The notes under the pieces are model-generated. The model was not told where the DNA came from, did no database searches, and saw nothing but the letters and a program-made list of their open reading frames with translations. 64,000 nucleotides of DNA from Poindextera sp036272595 (GTDB lineage Bacteria; Pseudomonadota; Alphaproteobacteria; Caulobacterales; Caulobacteraceae): NCBI GenBank assembly GCA_036272595.1, contig DATAYM010000024.1:1-64000 (forward strand). The letters are read 5' to 3'. A program made the translations under genes and the position numbers. Positions 36,148-44,601 of the stretch are shown piece after piece (the first letter of the stretch is position 1; the number at the start of each line of letters is the position of its first letter).

Positions 36148-37116
36148 TTACGGGACTAGCAGGCTCGCCCCGATGGTCGCGCGGCTTTCCAGCGCTTCGT
36201 GGGCGCGGCGGGCGTCCTTGAGCGGGAAGGTCTGGCCGATGGCGATCTTGACCGCTCCGGATTCGATCACGCTGAACAGGGCGGCGGCGCTCTCGGCCAG
36301 GTCCTCGGACGTGGCGGTATAGTCGTACAGGGTCGGGCGGGTGAGGAAGAGCGAGCCGGAGCGCATCAGCCGCGCCGGCTCGACCGCCGGCGCCGGCCCG
36401 GAGGCGTTGCCGAAGCTGACGAACAGCCCGCGCCGGCCAAGGCTGGCCAGGGTGGCTTCGAAGGTGTCCTTGCCGACGGAATCGTAGGCGACGCGGACGC
36501 CGAGGCCGCCGGTGATCTGGCGGACCCGCGCCGCGAGGTCCTCGTCCTGATAGAGGATCACATGGTCGCAGCCATTGGCCCGGGCCAGATCGGCCTTGGC
36601 CTCCGAGCCGACCGCGCCGATCACCTCCGCGCCGATCGCCTTGGCCCACTGCACCAGGATGACGCCGACTCCGCCGGAGGCGGCATGGACCAGAATGGTC
36701 TCGCCGGCTTTCAGCGGATAGCAGCGGCGCAGCAGGAACTCCGCCGTCATCCCCTTCAACAGCGCCGCGGCCGCGACTTCGAACGACAGGTCGTCCGGCA
36801 GGTGCAGAACGCGCGGGGCCTCCACCACGTGAAACTCGGCATAGGCGCCGATCTGGCCGGTATAGGCGGCGCGGTCGCCGATGTTCCAGCCGCTGACGCC
36901 TTCGCCGACGGCGTCCACCACCCCGGCGCCCTCCTGGCCGAGCACCGCCGGCAGGCGCATGGGATAGAGGCCGGAGCGCTGATAGGTGTCGATGAAGTTC
37001 AGTCCGATGGCGTGGTGGCGGATGCGCAGCTGGCCGGGGCCCGGCTCGGGGATCGGCAGGTCGACCGCCTCCAGCACCTCCGGTCCGCCCGTCCTGGTCG
37101 CCTGCACCGCCAGCAT
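36148..37116 (-). CDS. quinone oxidoreductase (zinc-free MDR family)
   Basis: A 322-residue NADPH:quinone oxidoreductase-like protein. GLNFIDTYQRSGLYP and LGQEGAGVVDAVGEGV are the QOR signatures, ILVHAASGGVGVILVQWAKA is the NADPH Rossmann motif, and no zinc ligands are seen. It sits 6 bp downstream of the dienelactone hydrolase gene on the same strand. Confidence 0.9.
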   Translation of the reverse strand: MLAVQATRTGGPEVLEAVDLPIPEPGPGQLRIRHHAIGLNFIDTYQRSGLYPMRLPAVLGQEGAGVVDAVGEGVSGWNIGDRAAYTGQIGAYAEFHVVEAPRVLHLPDDLSFEVAAAALLKGMTAEFLLRRCYPLKAGETILVHAASGGVGVILVQWAKAIGAEVIGAVGSEAKADLARANGCDHVILYQDEDLAARVRQITGGLGVRVAYDSVGKDTFEATLASLGRRGLFVSFGNASGPAPAVEPARLMRSGSLFLTRPTLYDYTATSEDLAESAAALFSVIESGAVKIAIGQTFPLKDARRAHEALESRATIGASLLVP

Positions 37117-37122
37117 GATCGT

Positions 37123-37824
37123 TCAGCCCAGATTGCGCTTGAAGAAGTCGAGGGTGCGGCTCTCGGCCAGGGCCGCGTCCGCCGCGTCATAGTGTTCGCC
37201 GCCGGGCCGCGCGAAGGCGTGGTCGCGGCCGGGATAGGTGTGGATCTCGATCTGCGGATGGTTTTTCAGCGCCGCCAGGATCAGCTCCCGCGCCGGCCCG
37301 GGCGTGAACTGGTCTTCCTCGGCCACGTGCAACATCAGCGGATTGACCAGCTTGTCGGCTTCGGCCGTGTAACGCTCCAGCCCGACGCCGTAATAGGCCA
37401 CACTGGCGTCGGCGTCGGTGCGCATGGCGGTCAGATAGGCCAGCAGGCCGCCGAGGCAGAAGCCCACCGCCCCGACCTTGCCGTTGCAGCGCGGGTCCTT
37501 GCGGATCGCCTCGATGGTCGCGGCGATATCCTTGACGCCCGCCTCGACGTCGAAGGCGTTGAACAGTTCGAAGGCCCGTTTCCATTCGGCCTCGCTCTGG
37601 TCGGTGATGTCGATGCCCGGCTCGATGCGCCAGAAAAGGTCCGGGCAGACGGCCAGGTAGCCCTGGGCGGCGAACTGGTCGGTGATCTGGCGCATGACGG
37701 CGTTGACGCCGAAAATCTCCTGGATCACCACGATGGCGGGGGCGGGCGTCGCCGCGGGCGCGGCGACGTAGGCGCCGAATTCGCCGTCGGGCGTTGAGAT
37801 GGTCAGGTTGAAGGCGGTTGGCAT
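37123..37824 (-). CDS. dienelactone hydrolase family protein
   Basis: A 233-residue alpha/beta hydrolase of the DLH family. The cysteine nucleophile is in VGAVGFCLGGLLAYL; the Asp is near HVAEEDQFTP and the His in PGRDHAFARPGGEHYD. AIVVIQEIFGVNAVMRQITD with its Glu is typical. It is likely co-transcribed with the quinone oxidoreductase. The true substrate may not be a dienelactone. Confidence 0.9.
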   Translation of the reverse strand: MPTAFNLTISTPDGEFGAYVAAPAATPAPAIVVIQEIFGVNAVMRQITDQFAAQGYLAVCPDLFWRIEPGIDITDQSEAEWKRAFELFNAFDVEAGVKDIAATIEAIRKDPRCNGKVGAVGFCLGGLLAYLTAMRTDADASVAYYGVGLERYTAEADKLVNPLMLHVAEEDQFTPGPARELILAALKNHPQIEIHTYPGRDHAFARPGGEHYDAADAALAESRTLDFFKRNLG

Positions 37825-37917
37825 GGAGCGGATCTCGGCAATGGACGGACTGGATTGCTACTAGCCTCGCGGGCGGCCAAAGGCTCATAACAAATTTGTG
37901 GCACGGAGGGCCCGGAC

Positions 37918-38148
37918 ATGAAGGTGACGATCGAGGTGGACTGCACGCCGCAGGAGGCGCGGGCGGCGCTCGGCCTGCCCGATGTCGCGGCCCTGAACGA
38001 GAAGCTGGTCGGCGAGATGCAGAAGCGGATGACCGCCAACATGGACGCGCTTCGGCCCGAGGAGCTGATGAAGAACTGGCTGGCGTTCGGCGGCGCGGCC
38101 CAGGAGCAGTTCGCCAAACTGATGGCCGCCGCCGGCCCCAAGCGCTGA
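37918..38148 (+). CDS. small conserved protein (DUF6489-like)
   Basis: A 76-residue helical protein beginning KVTIEVDCTPQEARAALGLP and containing KRMTANMDALRPEELMKNWL. I recognise it as the small family often placed before mnmE in alphaproteobacteria and named DUF6489, with no known function. It ends 6 bp before the mnmE ATG, so the two are co-transcribed. A GGAGGGCC ribosome site precedes the ATG. Confidence 0.75.
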   Translation: MKVTIEVDCTPQEARAALGLPDVAALNEKLVGEMQKRMTANMDALRPEELMKNWLAFGGAAQEQFAKLMAAAGPKR

Positions 38149-38154
38149 GGCGCG

Positions 38155-39510
38155 ATGGCCGACACCATCTTCGCGCTGGCCACCGCCCCTGGCCGCGCGG
38201 CGGTCGCCGTCGTGCGGCTTTCCGGGCCGGGAACCGCCGCGGCGCTGCAGACCCTTGCCGGCGCGCCGCCGAAGCGCCGGCGACCCGGCCTGCGGGTGCT
38301 GCGGCGGCCGGTTGACGGCGCGCCCCTGGACCAGGCGCTGGTGCTCTGGTTTCCCGGCCCGCACAGCTACACCGGCGAGGATGTCGCCGAACTGCACCTG
38401 CACGGCGGCGCGGCGGTCATCGACGGGGTGACCGAGGCGCTGCTGGGCCTGGGCCTGCGCCTGGCTCAGCCGGGGGAATTCACCCGCCGGGCGTTCGAAA
38501 ACGGCAAGCTCGACCTCAGCCAGGCCGAAGCGATCGGCGACCTGGTCGAGGCCGAGACCGACGCCCAGCGCCGCCAGGCCCTGGCCCAGCTCGACGGCGA
38601 TCTGGCCCGCCGCCACGCCGCCTGGCGCGAGGCGCTGATCGAGGCCCTGGCGCTGCTGGAGGCGGCGGTGGATTTTCCCGACGAGGACCTGCCGGCGGAG
38701 GTGGCCCGGGGCGCCGCGCCGCTGGTGTCGCACGTGGGCGCGGAGATCGACGCGGCTCTCGCCGAAGGCGCGCGCGGCGAGCGGGTGCGGGAAGGCTATC
38801 GCGTCGCCCTGATCGGCGCGCCCAATGCCGGCAAGTCCAGCCTGCTGAACGCCCTGGCCGGCCGCGACGCCGCCATCGTCACGCCGACGCCCGGCACCAC
38901 CCGCGACATCGTCGAGGTGGCCCTGAACCTGGCCGGCTATCGCGTGGTGATCGGCGACACCGCCGGCCTGCGCGGGCCGAAGAGCGCCGTCGAGGCCGAG
39001 GGCGTCCGGCGCGCCGCCGCCCTGGCGGAGACCGCCGATCTGCGGCTGGTGGTGGTCGACGCGGCCGCCAAGGACGAGCGCTGGCGCGACGCCGCCGCCC
39101 TGGCCCGGGCCGGCGACATCTGCGTGCTCAACAAGCGCGACCTGGCGCCGCCGCCGGCCGCCGGCGCGGTCGGCGTCTGGGCGGCGGCGCATGGCCTCGC
39201 CGTGGCGGACATCTCGGCGGCGCGCGGCATCGGTCTGGCCGAGTTGCGCGAGACGCTGACCGCGCGGGTCGTCGCCGCCCTGTCCGGCGGTGAATTTCCC
39301 GCCGCGACCCGGGCGCGACACCGCCAGGATCTGATTGCGGCGCGCGGCCACCTGACCCGGGCGGCGCGCGCGCTCCAGGCGCCGGTCGAGGTGGAGCTGG
39401 CGGCCGAGGACGTCCGCCTGGCCGCCCGCAGCCTGGCCCGGGTCAACGGCCGGATCGATCCGGAGGATGTGCTCGATCGGGTCTTCGCCCGGTTCTGCAT
39501 CGGCAAGTGA
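38155..39510 (+). CDS. mnmE: tRNA modification GTPase MnmE
   Basis: Works with MnmG to add the carboxymethylaminomethyl group to U34 of some tRNAs. DTIFALATAPGRAAVAVVRLSG opens the folate-binding domain; the G domain has GAPNAGKSSLLNAL, TPGTTRD, DTAGLR and NKRD. The C-terminus FCIGK carries the catalytic Cys. It is 451 residues. Confidence 0.97.
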   Translation: MADTIFALATAPGRAAVAVVRLSGPGTAAALQTLAGAPPKRRRPGLRVLRRPVDGAPLDQALVLWFPGPHSYTGEDVAELHLHGGAAVIDGVTEALLGLGLRLAQPGEFTRRAFENGKLDLSQAEAIGDLVEAETDAQRRQALAQLDGDLARRHAAWREALIEALALLEAAVDFPDEDLPAEVARGAAPLVSHVGAEIDAALAEGARGERVREGYRVALIGAPNAGKSSLLNALAGRDAAIVTPTPGTTRDIVEVALNLAGYRVVIGDTAGLRGPKSAVEAEGVRRAAALAETADLRLVVVDAAAKDERWRDAAALARAGDICVLNKRDLAPPPAAGAVGVWAAAHGLAVADISAARGIGLAELRETLTARVVAALSGGEFPAATRARHRQDLIAARGHLTRAARALQAPVEVELAAEDVRLAARSLARVNGRIDPEDVLDRVFARFCIGK

Positions 39511-39513
39511 GAC

Positions 39514-39529
39514 TGTTTCACGTGAAACA
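39514..39529. promoter_or_regulatory. parS: parS site 1
   Basis: TGTTTCACGTGAAACA is a perfect 16-bp parS palindrome, the ParB loading site. It begins 3 bp after the mnmE stop codon. Confidence 0.95.
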
Positions 39530-39560
39530 TCGGCCGCTTCCGCGCGGGGCGCTGGGGCAA

Positions 39561-39576
39561 TGTTTCACGTGAAACA
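39561..39576. promoter_or_regulatory. parS: parS site 2
   Basis: A second perfect TGTTTCACGTGAAACA, 47 bp from the first (start to start) and 55 bp before the mnmG ATG. The parA-parB operon lies 2.5 kb to the right and the origin 8.5 kb to the left. Confidence 0.95.
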
Positions 39577-39631
39577 ACGGCCGCCGCGAGCTATAAGGGC
39601 CAGCGCCGACCGTGGCGCGGTTCGGTCGATC

Positions 39632-41497
39632 ATGTCTGCGTCAGCAACCTCTTGGGATGTCATCGTCATCGGCGGCGGTCACGCCGGCTGCGAAGCCGCG
39701 GCCGCCGCGGCGCGCAGCGGCGCGCGCACCCTGCTGCTGACCCACAAGATTGAAACCATTGGCGAAATGTCCTGCAACCCGGCCATCGGCGGCCTGGGCA
39801 AGGGCCATCTGGTGCGCGAGATCGACGCTCTGGACGGCCTGATGGGCCGGCTGGCCGACGAGGCGGGCATCCAGTTCCGCATGCTCAACCGCTCCAAGGG
39901 GCCGGCCGTGCGCGGCCCCCGAGCCCAGATCGACCGCGCTCTTTATCGCGCCGCCATGCAACGGACCTTGCGGGAACAGCCCAACCTCACCGTGGTCGCC
40001 GCGGCGGTGGAAGACCTCATCGCCGCGGATGGTCGCGTCGTCGGGGTGGAGGACGCGCGTGGCGAGCGGTGGCTCGGCGGCGCGGTGGTGCTGACCACCG
40101 GCACCTTCTTGCGCGGCGTCATCCATCGCGGCGAGACCCGCATCCCCGCCGGCCGGGTGGGCGACGCGCCATCCATCGGCCTGGCCGACCGGCTCTACGG
40201 TCTTGACCTGCGCATGGGCCGGCTGAAGACCGGCACGCCGGCGCGGCTGGACGGACGCACCATCGCCTGGGACCGGCTGGAGATGCAGGCCGGCGATGCC
40301 GATCCCGCGCCCTTCTCCTTCCTGACCGGCTCGGTCGAGCGGCCGCAGGTTTCCTGCGGCGTCACTTGGACCACCGCCGAGACCCACGCGATCATCGCCG
40401 AAAGGCTCAGCGAGTCCGCGGTCTATGGCGGCCGGGCGCTGGGTCGCGGGCCACGCTATTGCCCGTCGATCGAGGACAAGGTGGTCCGGTTCGCCGACAA
40501 GACCAGCCATCAGATCTTCCTGGAGCCGGAAGGCCGCGACGACCACACGGTCTATCCCAACGGCATCTCGACCTCGGTCTCGGAAGCGACGCAGGACCGT
40601 TTCATCCGCACCATCCCCGGCCTCGAGGCGGTGGCGATCAAGCGCTACGGCTACGCCATCGAATACGACTATGTGGACCCGCGCGAGCTTTCGCCGGCGC
40701 TGGAGGTCAAGCGCCTGCCTGGCCTCTATCTGGCCGGCCAGATCAACGGCACCACGGGCTACGAAGAGGCGGCCGGCCAGGGACTGATCGCCGGCCTGAA
40801 CGCCGCCCGTGCGGCCGGCGGGGCCGAGCCCGCCGTCTTTGCCCGCGACGAGGCCTATCTCGGCGTGATGATCGACGACCTGGTCACCCGCGGTGTGACC
40901 GAGCCCTACCGGATGTTCACCAGCCGGGCCGAGTTTCGCCTGACCTTGCGCGCCGACAACGCCGACCAACGCCTGACGGAACGCGGGATCGCGCTCGGCT
41001 GCGTCGGTTCCGGCCGGGCCGCAGCCTTCGCCGCCAAGGCCGCGACTTTGGAGGCGATTCGGGCCCGCGCTCATGCGCTCAGCCTCACCCCGACCGAGGC
41101 CGCGCGCGCCGGCCTGGCCGTCAAGGCCGACGGCCATCGCCGCGACGTGGTGCAGCTGCTGGCCTGCCCCGGGGTCGGCCTGACCGCGCTGGCGCGGGTA
41201 TGGCCGGAGATCGCTCGGTGGCCGGCTTTCGCCGCCGAGCAGATCGAGATCGAGGCGGCCTATGCCGGCTATCTCGACCGCCAGGCCGCCGACGTGGTCG
41301 CCTTCCGCAAGGACGAGGACCTCATCCTGCCCGACGATCTCGACTATGCCGGCATCGGCGGCCTTTCCGGCGAAGCGCGCGAAAAGCTCGCCGCCGTCCG
41401 TCCGCGCACGCTCGGCCAGGCCTCGCGCATCGAGGGCGTGACCCCCGGCGCCCTCACCGCCCTGCTCGCCCATGCCCGCCGCGCCCGCGCTGCTTGA
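39632..41497 (+). CDS. mnmG: tRNA uridine-5-carboxymethylaminomethyl modification enzyme MnmG (GidA)
   Basis: The FAD-binding partner of MnmE. The dinucleotide fold is VIVIGGGHAGCEAAAAAARSG; EMSCNPAIGGLGKGHLVREI and GYEEAAGQGLIAGLNAA are family signatures. It is 621 residues from the ATG giving MSASATSWDVIVIGGG. The open frame upstream runs through the parS sites and is not coding. Confidence 0.97.
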   Translation: MSASATSWDVIVIGGGHAGCEAAAAAARSGARTLLLTHKIETIGEMSCNPAIGGLGKGHLVREIDALDGLMGRLADEAGIQFRMLNRSKGPAVRGPRAQIDRALYRAAMQRTLREQPNLTVVAAAVEDLIAADGRVVGVEDARGERWLGGAVVLTTGTFLRGVIHRGETRIPAGRVGDAPSIGLADRLYGLDLRMGRLKTGTPARLDGRTIAWDRLEMQAGDADPAPFSFLTGSVERPQVSCGVTWTTAETHAIIAERLSESAVYGGRALGRGPRYCPSIEDKVVRFADKTSHQIFLEPEGRDDHTVYPNGISTSVSEATQDRFIRTIPGLEAVAIKRYGYAIEYDYVDPRELSPALEVKRLPGLYLAGQINGTTGYEEAAGQGLIAGLNAARAAGGAEPAVFARDEAYLGVMIDDLVTRGVTEPYRMFTSRAEFRLTLRADNADQRLTERGIALGCVGSGRAAAFAAKAATLEAIRARAHALSLTPTEAARAGLAVKADGHRRDVVQLLACPGVGLTALARVWPEIARWPAFAAEQIEIEAAYAGYLDRQAADVVAFRKDEDLILPDDLDYAGIGGLSGEAREKLAAVRPRTLGQASRIEGVTPGALTALLAHARRARAA

Positions 41498-41501
41498 CGA
41501 C

Positions 41502-42137
41502 ATGGCCGAGGCGCCCGCGGAAGCCTTCGGCGCGGCCGAATTCGCGGCCGCCACCGGCGCGACGCCGGCGCAAATGGCTGATCTGCAAGTCTTTCGCGCC
41601 AACCTGGCTGACTGGAACACGCGCATGAACCTGGTCGGCCCCTCGGCCCTGGCGGAATTCTGGCTCCGCCATGCCTATGACAGCGCCCAGCTTTTGCCGC
41701 TGGAGCCGCAGGCCCTGCGCTGGGCCGATCTCGGCGCCGGGGCCGGTTTTCCGGGCCTGGTCCTGGCCGTGCTCCTGAAAGGCCGGCCGGGCGCCCAGGT
41801 GCATCTGGTCGAGAGCATGGCCAAGCGCTGCCGGTTCCTGGAAGACGTCGTCGCGAGCCTTTCGCTGCCGGCGACGGTGCATCACGCCCGCGCCGAGGAC
41901 CTGGATATCAGCGTCGATGTGGTCACCGCGCGCGCCTGCGCTCCCCTGGTCAGACTTTTCGGCTATGCTCGGCCCTACCTGAAGCGGGGCGCGATTGGGC
42001 TGTTCATGAAAGGTCAAGATGTTGTGGCCGAGCTCGAAGCAGCCACCAGATCGTGGCGTTTCGAGGCCGAGCTGATCGACAGTCTCAGCCATACCGATGG
42101 CCGCATCGTCCGGATGAGGAAGCTGAAACATGTCTGA
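41502..42137 (+). CDS. rsmG: 16S rRNA (guanine527-N7)-methyltransferase RsmG (GidB)
   Basis: Methylates G527 of 16S rRNA. The SAM motif is WADLGAGAGFPGLVLAVLLK, preceded by NTRMNLVGP, and HLVESMAKRCRFLE follows. I take the ATG at 41502 (211 residues), just after the mnmG stop; an ATG ten codons earlier (41472) would overlap mnmG by 26 bp. It overlaps parA by 8 bp. Confidence 0.93.
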   Translation: MAEAPAEAFGAAEFAAATGATPAQMADLQVFRANLADWNTRMNLVGPSALAEFWLRHAYDSAQLLPLEPQALRWADLGAGAGFPGLVLAVLLKGRPGAQVHLVESMAKRCRFLEDVVASLSLPATVHHARAEDLDISVDVVTARACAPLVRLFGYARPYLKRGAIGLFMKGQDVVAELEAATRSWRFEAELIDSLSHTDGRIVRMRKLKHV

Positions 42138-42945
42138 GTCGGCGCTGAGGGTGCTGTCGGTATCCAACCAGAAGGGCGGCGTCGGCAAGACCACCACCGC
42201 CATCAATCTCGGCACCGCGCTGGCCGCGGTCGGCGAGCGGGTGCTGCTGATCGACCTCGATCCGCAGGGCAACGCCTCCACGGGCCTGGGCATGTCGCGC
42301 GGCGGCGCGCGGACCACGGTCTATGATGTGGTGGTCAACGGCGCCCCGGTGGCGGAGGCGGCGCGCCCCACCGCCCTGCCCGGCCTGGACCTGCTCGGCT
42401 GCGACCCCGATCTTTCCGGCGCCGAGATCGAACTGGCCGCGGCGCCGCGCCGCTCCTTCCGCCTGCGCGACGCCCTGCAACCCTTGCGCGACGCCAGTCA
42501 CGCCAAGGCCTATACCTATGTGCTGATCGACTGCCCGCCATCGCTCAACCTGCTCACCGTCAACGCCATGACCGCCGCCGACGCCGTGCTGGTGCCGCTG
42601 CAGTGCGAGTTCTTCGCCCTGGAGGGGCTGACCCAGCTGATGCGTACGGTGGAGCTGGTGCGCGGCAGCCTCAATCCGCGCCTGGAGATCCAAGGTTTGG
42701 TGCTGACCATGTACGATCGCCGCAACCGGCTCTCCGACCAGGTGGCCGCCGACGTCCGCGCCCATTTCGGCGATAAGGTCTACCAGACCATGATCCCAAG
42801 GAATGTAAGGGTTTCCGAGGCGCCGTCGTTCGGCAAGCCGGTGCTGGTCTACGATCTCAAATGCACCGGCAGCCGCGCCTATCTGGCCTTGGCGCGCGAA
42901 GTGGTCAGCCGCGAACGGGCGCGCCGCGCGGCGGTGGCCGCGTGA
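42130..42945 (+). CDS. parA: chromosome partitioning ATPase ParA
   Basis: A Walker-type ATPase that moves the ParB-parS complex toward the new pole. The deviant Walker A SNQKGGVGKTTTAINLGTAL is at the N-terminus, with LIDLDPQGNASTGLG and YVLIDCPPSLNLLTVNA following. It is 271 residues, without an N-terminal helix-turn-helix, as usual for chromosomal ParA. Its stop overlaps the parB ATG by one base (TGATG). Confidence 0.97.
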   Translation: MSESALRVLSVSNQKGGVGKTTTAINLGTALAAVGERVLLIDLDPQGNASTGLGMSRGGARTTVYDVVVNGAPVAEAARPTALPGLDLLGCDPDLSGAEIELAAAPRRSFRLRDALQPLRDASHAKAYTYVLIDCPPSLNLLTVNAMTAADAVLVPLQCEFFALEGLTQLMRTVELVRGSLNPRLEIQGLVLTMYDRRNRLSDQVAADVRAHFGDKVYQTMIPRNVRVSEAPSFGKPVLVYDLKCTGSRAYLALAREVVSRERARRAAVAA

Positions 42946-43814
42946 TGACCGAGCGTAGAGGCCTTGGCCGCGGGCTGTCGGCCCTGCTCGACGAAGCCAC
43001 CGCCGCCGGCGAGGGCGCGACGGCGGGCAATCGCGAGATCCCGATCGAACAGATCCACCGCAACGCCGCCCAGCCGCGCATGGATTTCGACGACGACGAG
43101 CTGAACCTGCTGGCGGCCTCGATCCGCGAAAAAGGCGTGCTGCAACCCATACTGGTGCGACCGTCGCCGGAGCGGCCGGGCGAATACCAGATCGTCGCCG
43201 GCGAACGCCGCTGGCGCGCCGCCCAGACCGCCGGCCTGACCACCGTGCCGGTGACCTTGCGCGAGCTCGACGACCTGGAGACGCTGGAGATCGCCATCAT
43301 CGAGAACGTCCAGCGCGCCGATCTGAACCCGGTCGAGGAGGCGAGCGCCTACCGCGCCCTGATGGACCGGTTCGGCCATACCCAGGAGGACGTCGCCCGC
43401 GCCGTCGGCAAGAGCCGCAGCCATGTGGCCAACTGCGTCCGGTTGCTGGACCTGCCGGAGCGGGTTGTCTTCCTGCTGCGCTCGCACCAGCTCTCCGCCG
43501 GCCACGCCCGCGCGGTCGCCTCGGCCGCCGATCCCACCGCCCTGGCCAACCAGGTGGTGGAGCAGGGCCTGAGCGTCCGCGCCGCCGAAGCCCTGGCCCG
43601 CCGCGCGCAGGAGGTCGTCCCGGCGCCGGAACGGATGCGCGACGAGGACGCGCCGCGCAAGGACGCCGACACCCGCGCCCTTGAGGAAGACCTGGCCCGC
43701 ACCCTCGGCCTGGTGGTCGAGATCGCCCATCGCCGCGGCGGCGGCGAATTGACCATCCGCTACAAGACCCTGGAACAGCTCGACGACCTCTGCCGCCGGC
43801 TCACGCGCGGCTAG
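42945..43814 (+). CDS. parB: chromosome partitioning protein ParB
   Basis: A CTP-dependent clamp that loads at parS. RGLGRGLSALLDE is the ParA-contact N-terminus; GERRWRAAQTAGL and ENVQRADLNPVEEASAY belong to the CTP/parS domain; QEDVARAVGKSRSHVANCVR is the helix-turn-helix; the end is the dimerisation domain. It is 289 residues. Its targets, two perfect parS sites, are 3.4 kb to the left. Confidence 0.97.
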   Translation: MTERRGLGRGLSALLDEATAAGEGATAGNREIPIEQIHRNAAQPRMDFDDDELNLLAASIREKGVLQPILVRPSPERPGEYQIVAGERRWRAAQTAGLTTVPVTLRELDDLETLEIAIIENVQRADLNPVEEASAYRALMDRFGHTQEDVARAVGKSRSHVANCVRLLDLPERVVFLLRSHQLSAGHARAVASAADPTALANQVVEQGLSVRAAEALARRAQEVVPAPERMRDEDAPRKDADTRALEEDLARTLGLVVEIAHRRGGGELTIRYKTLEQLDDLCRRLTRG

Positions 43815-43866
43815 GTTCAGCGCTCACCGCCGCGGCAGCCGCCTTGACCGAGTGGGAAGAAAATCG

Positions 43867-44601
43867 ATGACGGGCAGACTTGCCGGCAAGACCTGTCTGG
43901 TCACCGCGGCCGGCCAGGGCATCGGGCGGGCCACGGCGGCGCGTTTTGTCGCCGAGGGCGCCAGCGTCGTCGCCACCGATATCGACGAGGCCGCGCTGGC
44001 CGGCGTCGAGGGCGCGACGGCGCGGCGGCTGGACGTGACCGACGCGGATGCGATCGTTGCGCTGTTCGAGGCCTTCCCGGCCTTCGACGTGGTGTTCAAC
44101 TGCGCCGGGTACGTGCACCAGGGCTCGATCCTCGACTGCGGCGAGGAGGACTGGCGAGCGTCGTTCGACATCAACGTCACCTCGATGTTCCGCGTCTGCA
44201 AGGCGGCGTTGCCGGGCATGCTGTCGAACGGCGGCGGCTCGATCGTCAACATGGCCTCGGTCGTCTCCAGCGTCAAAGGCGCGCCGAACCGGTTCGCCTA
44301 TGGGGCCACCAAGGCCGCGGTCATCGGCCTGACCCGCTCGATCGCCGTCGATTTTGTCGGCCAGGGCGTGCGCTGCAACGCCATCTGCCCCGGCACCGTG
44401 GCCAGCCCGTCCTTGCGGGCGCGGATGGCGGCGTTGCCGGGCGACCCGGCCGCCGTGCTGCAAAGCTTCGTCGGCCGCCAGCCCCTGGGCCGGCTGGGCG
44501 AGCCGGACGAGATCGCGGCCCTGGCCCTCTATCTGGCCTCGGACGAGAGCGCCTTCGCCACCGGCGCCATCCACGTCATCGACGGCGGCTGGACCACCTA
44601 G
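43867..44601 (+). CDS. short-chain dehydrogenase/reductase
   Basis: A 244-residue classical SDR: VTAAGQGIGRATAARF, an acidic residue after beta-2 (ATDIDEAAL) that favours NAD, NCAGYVHQG, catalytic Ser in NMASVVSSVKG and YGATKAAVIGLTRSIAVDF. It resembles the DHRS6-type and 2-keto-3-deoxy-L-fuconate dehydrogenase group, but the substrate is not certain. The ATG at 43867 is preferred to a GTG five codons earlier. Its stop overlaps the convergent PhyH gene. Confidence 0.88.
   Translation: MTGRLAGKTCLVTAAGQGIGRATAARFVAEGASVVATDIDEAALAGVEGATARRLDVTDADAIVALFEAFPAFDVVFNCAGYVHQGSILDCGEEDWRASFDINVTSMFRVCKAALPGMLSNGGGSIVNMASVVSSVKGAPNRFAYGATKAAVIGLTRSIAVDFVGQGVRCNAICPGTVASPSLRARMAALPGDPAAVLQSFVGRQPLGRLGEPDEIAALALYLASDESAFATGAIHVIDGGWTT

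Noticed and set aside
39467..39631. N-terminal extension of mnmG through the parS sites
   Set aside because: It would translate the mnmE end and both parS palindromes; MnmG homologues begin at the FAD motif.
40366..41628. 420-codon plus-strand frame inside mnmG
   Set aside because: Arg/Pro-rich frame-shifted reading of mnmG with no domain.
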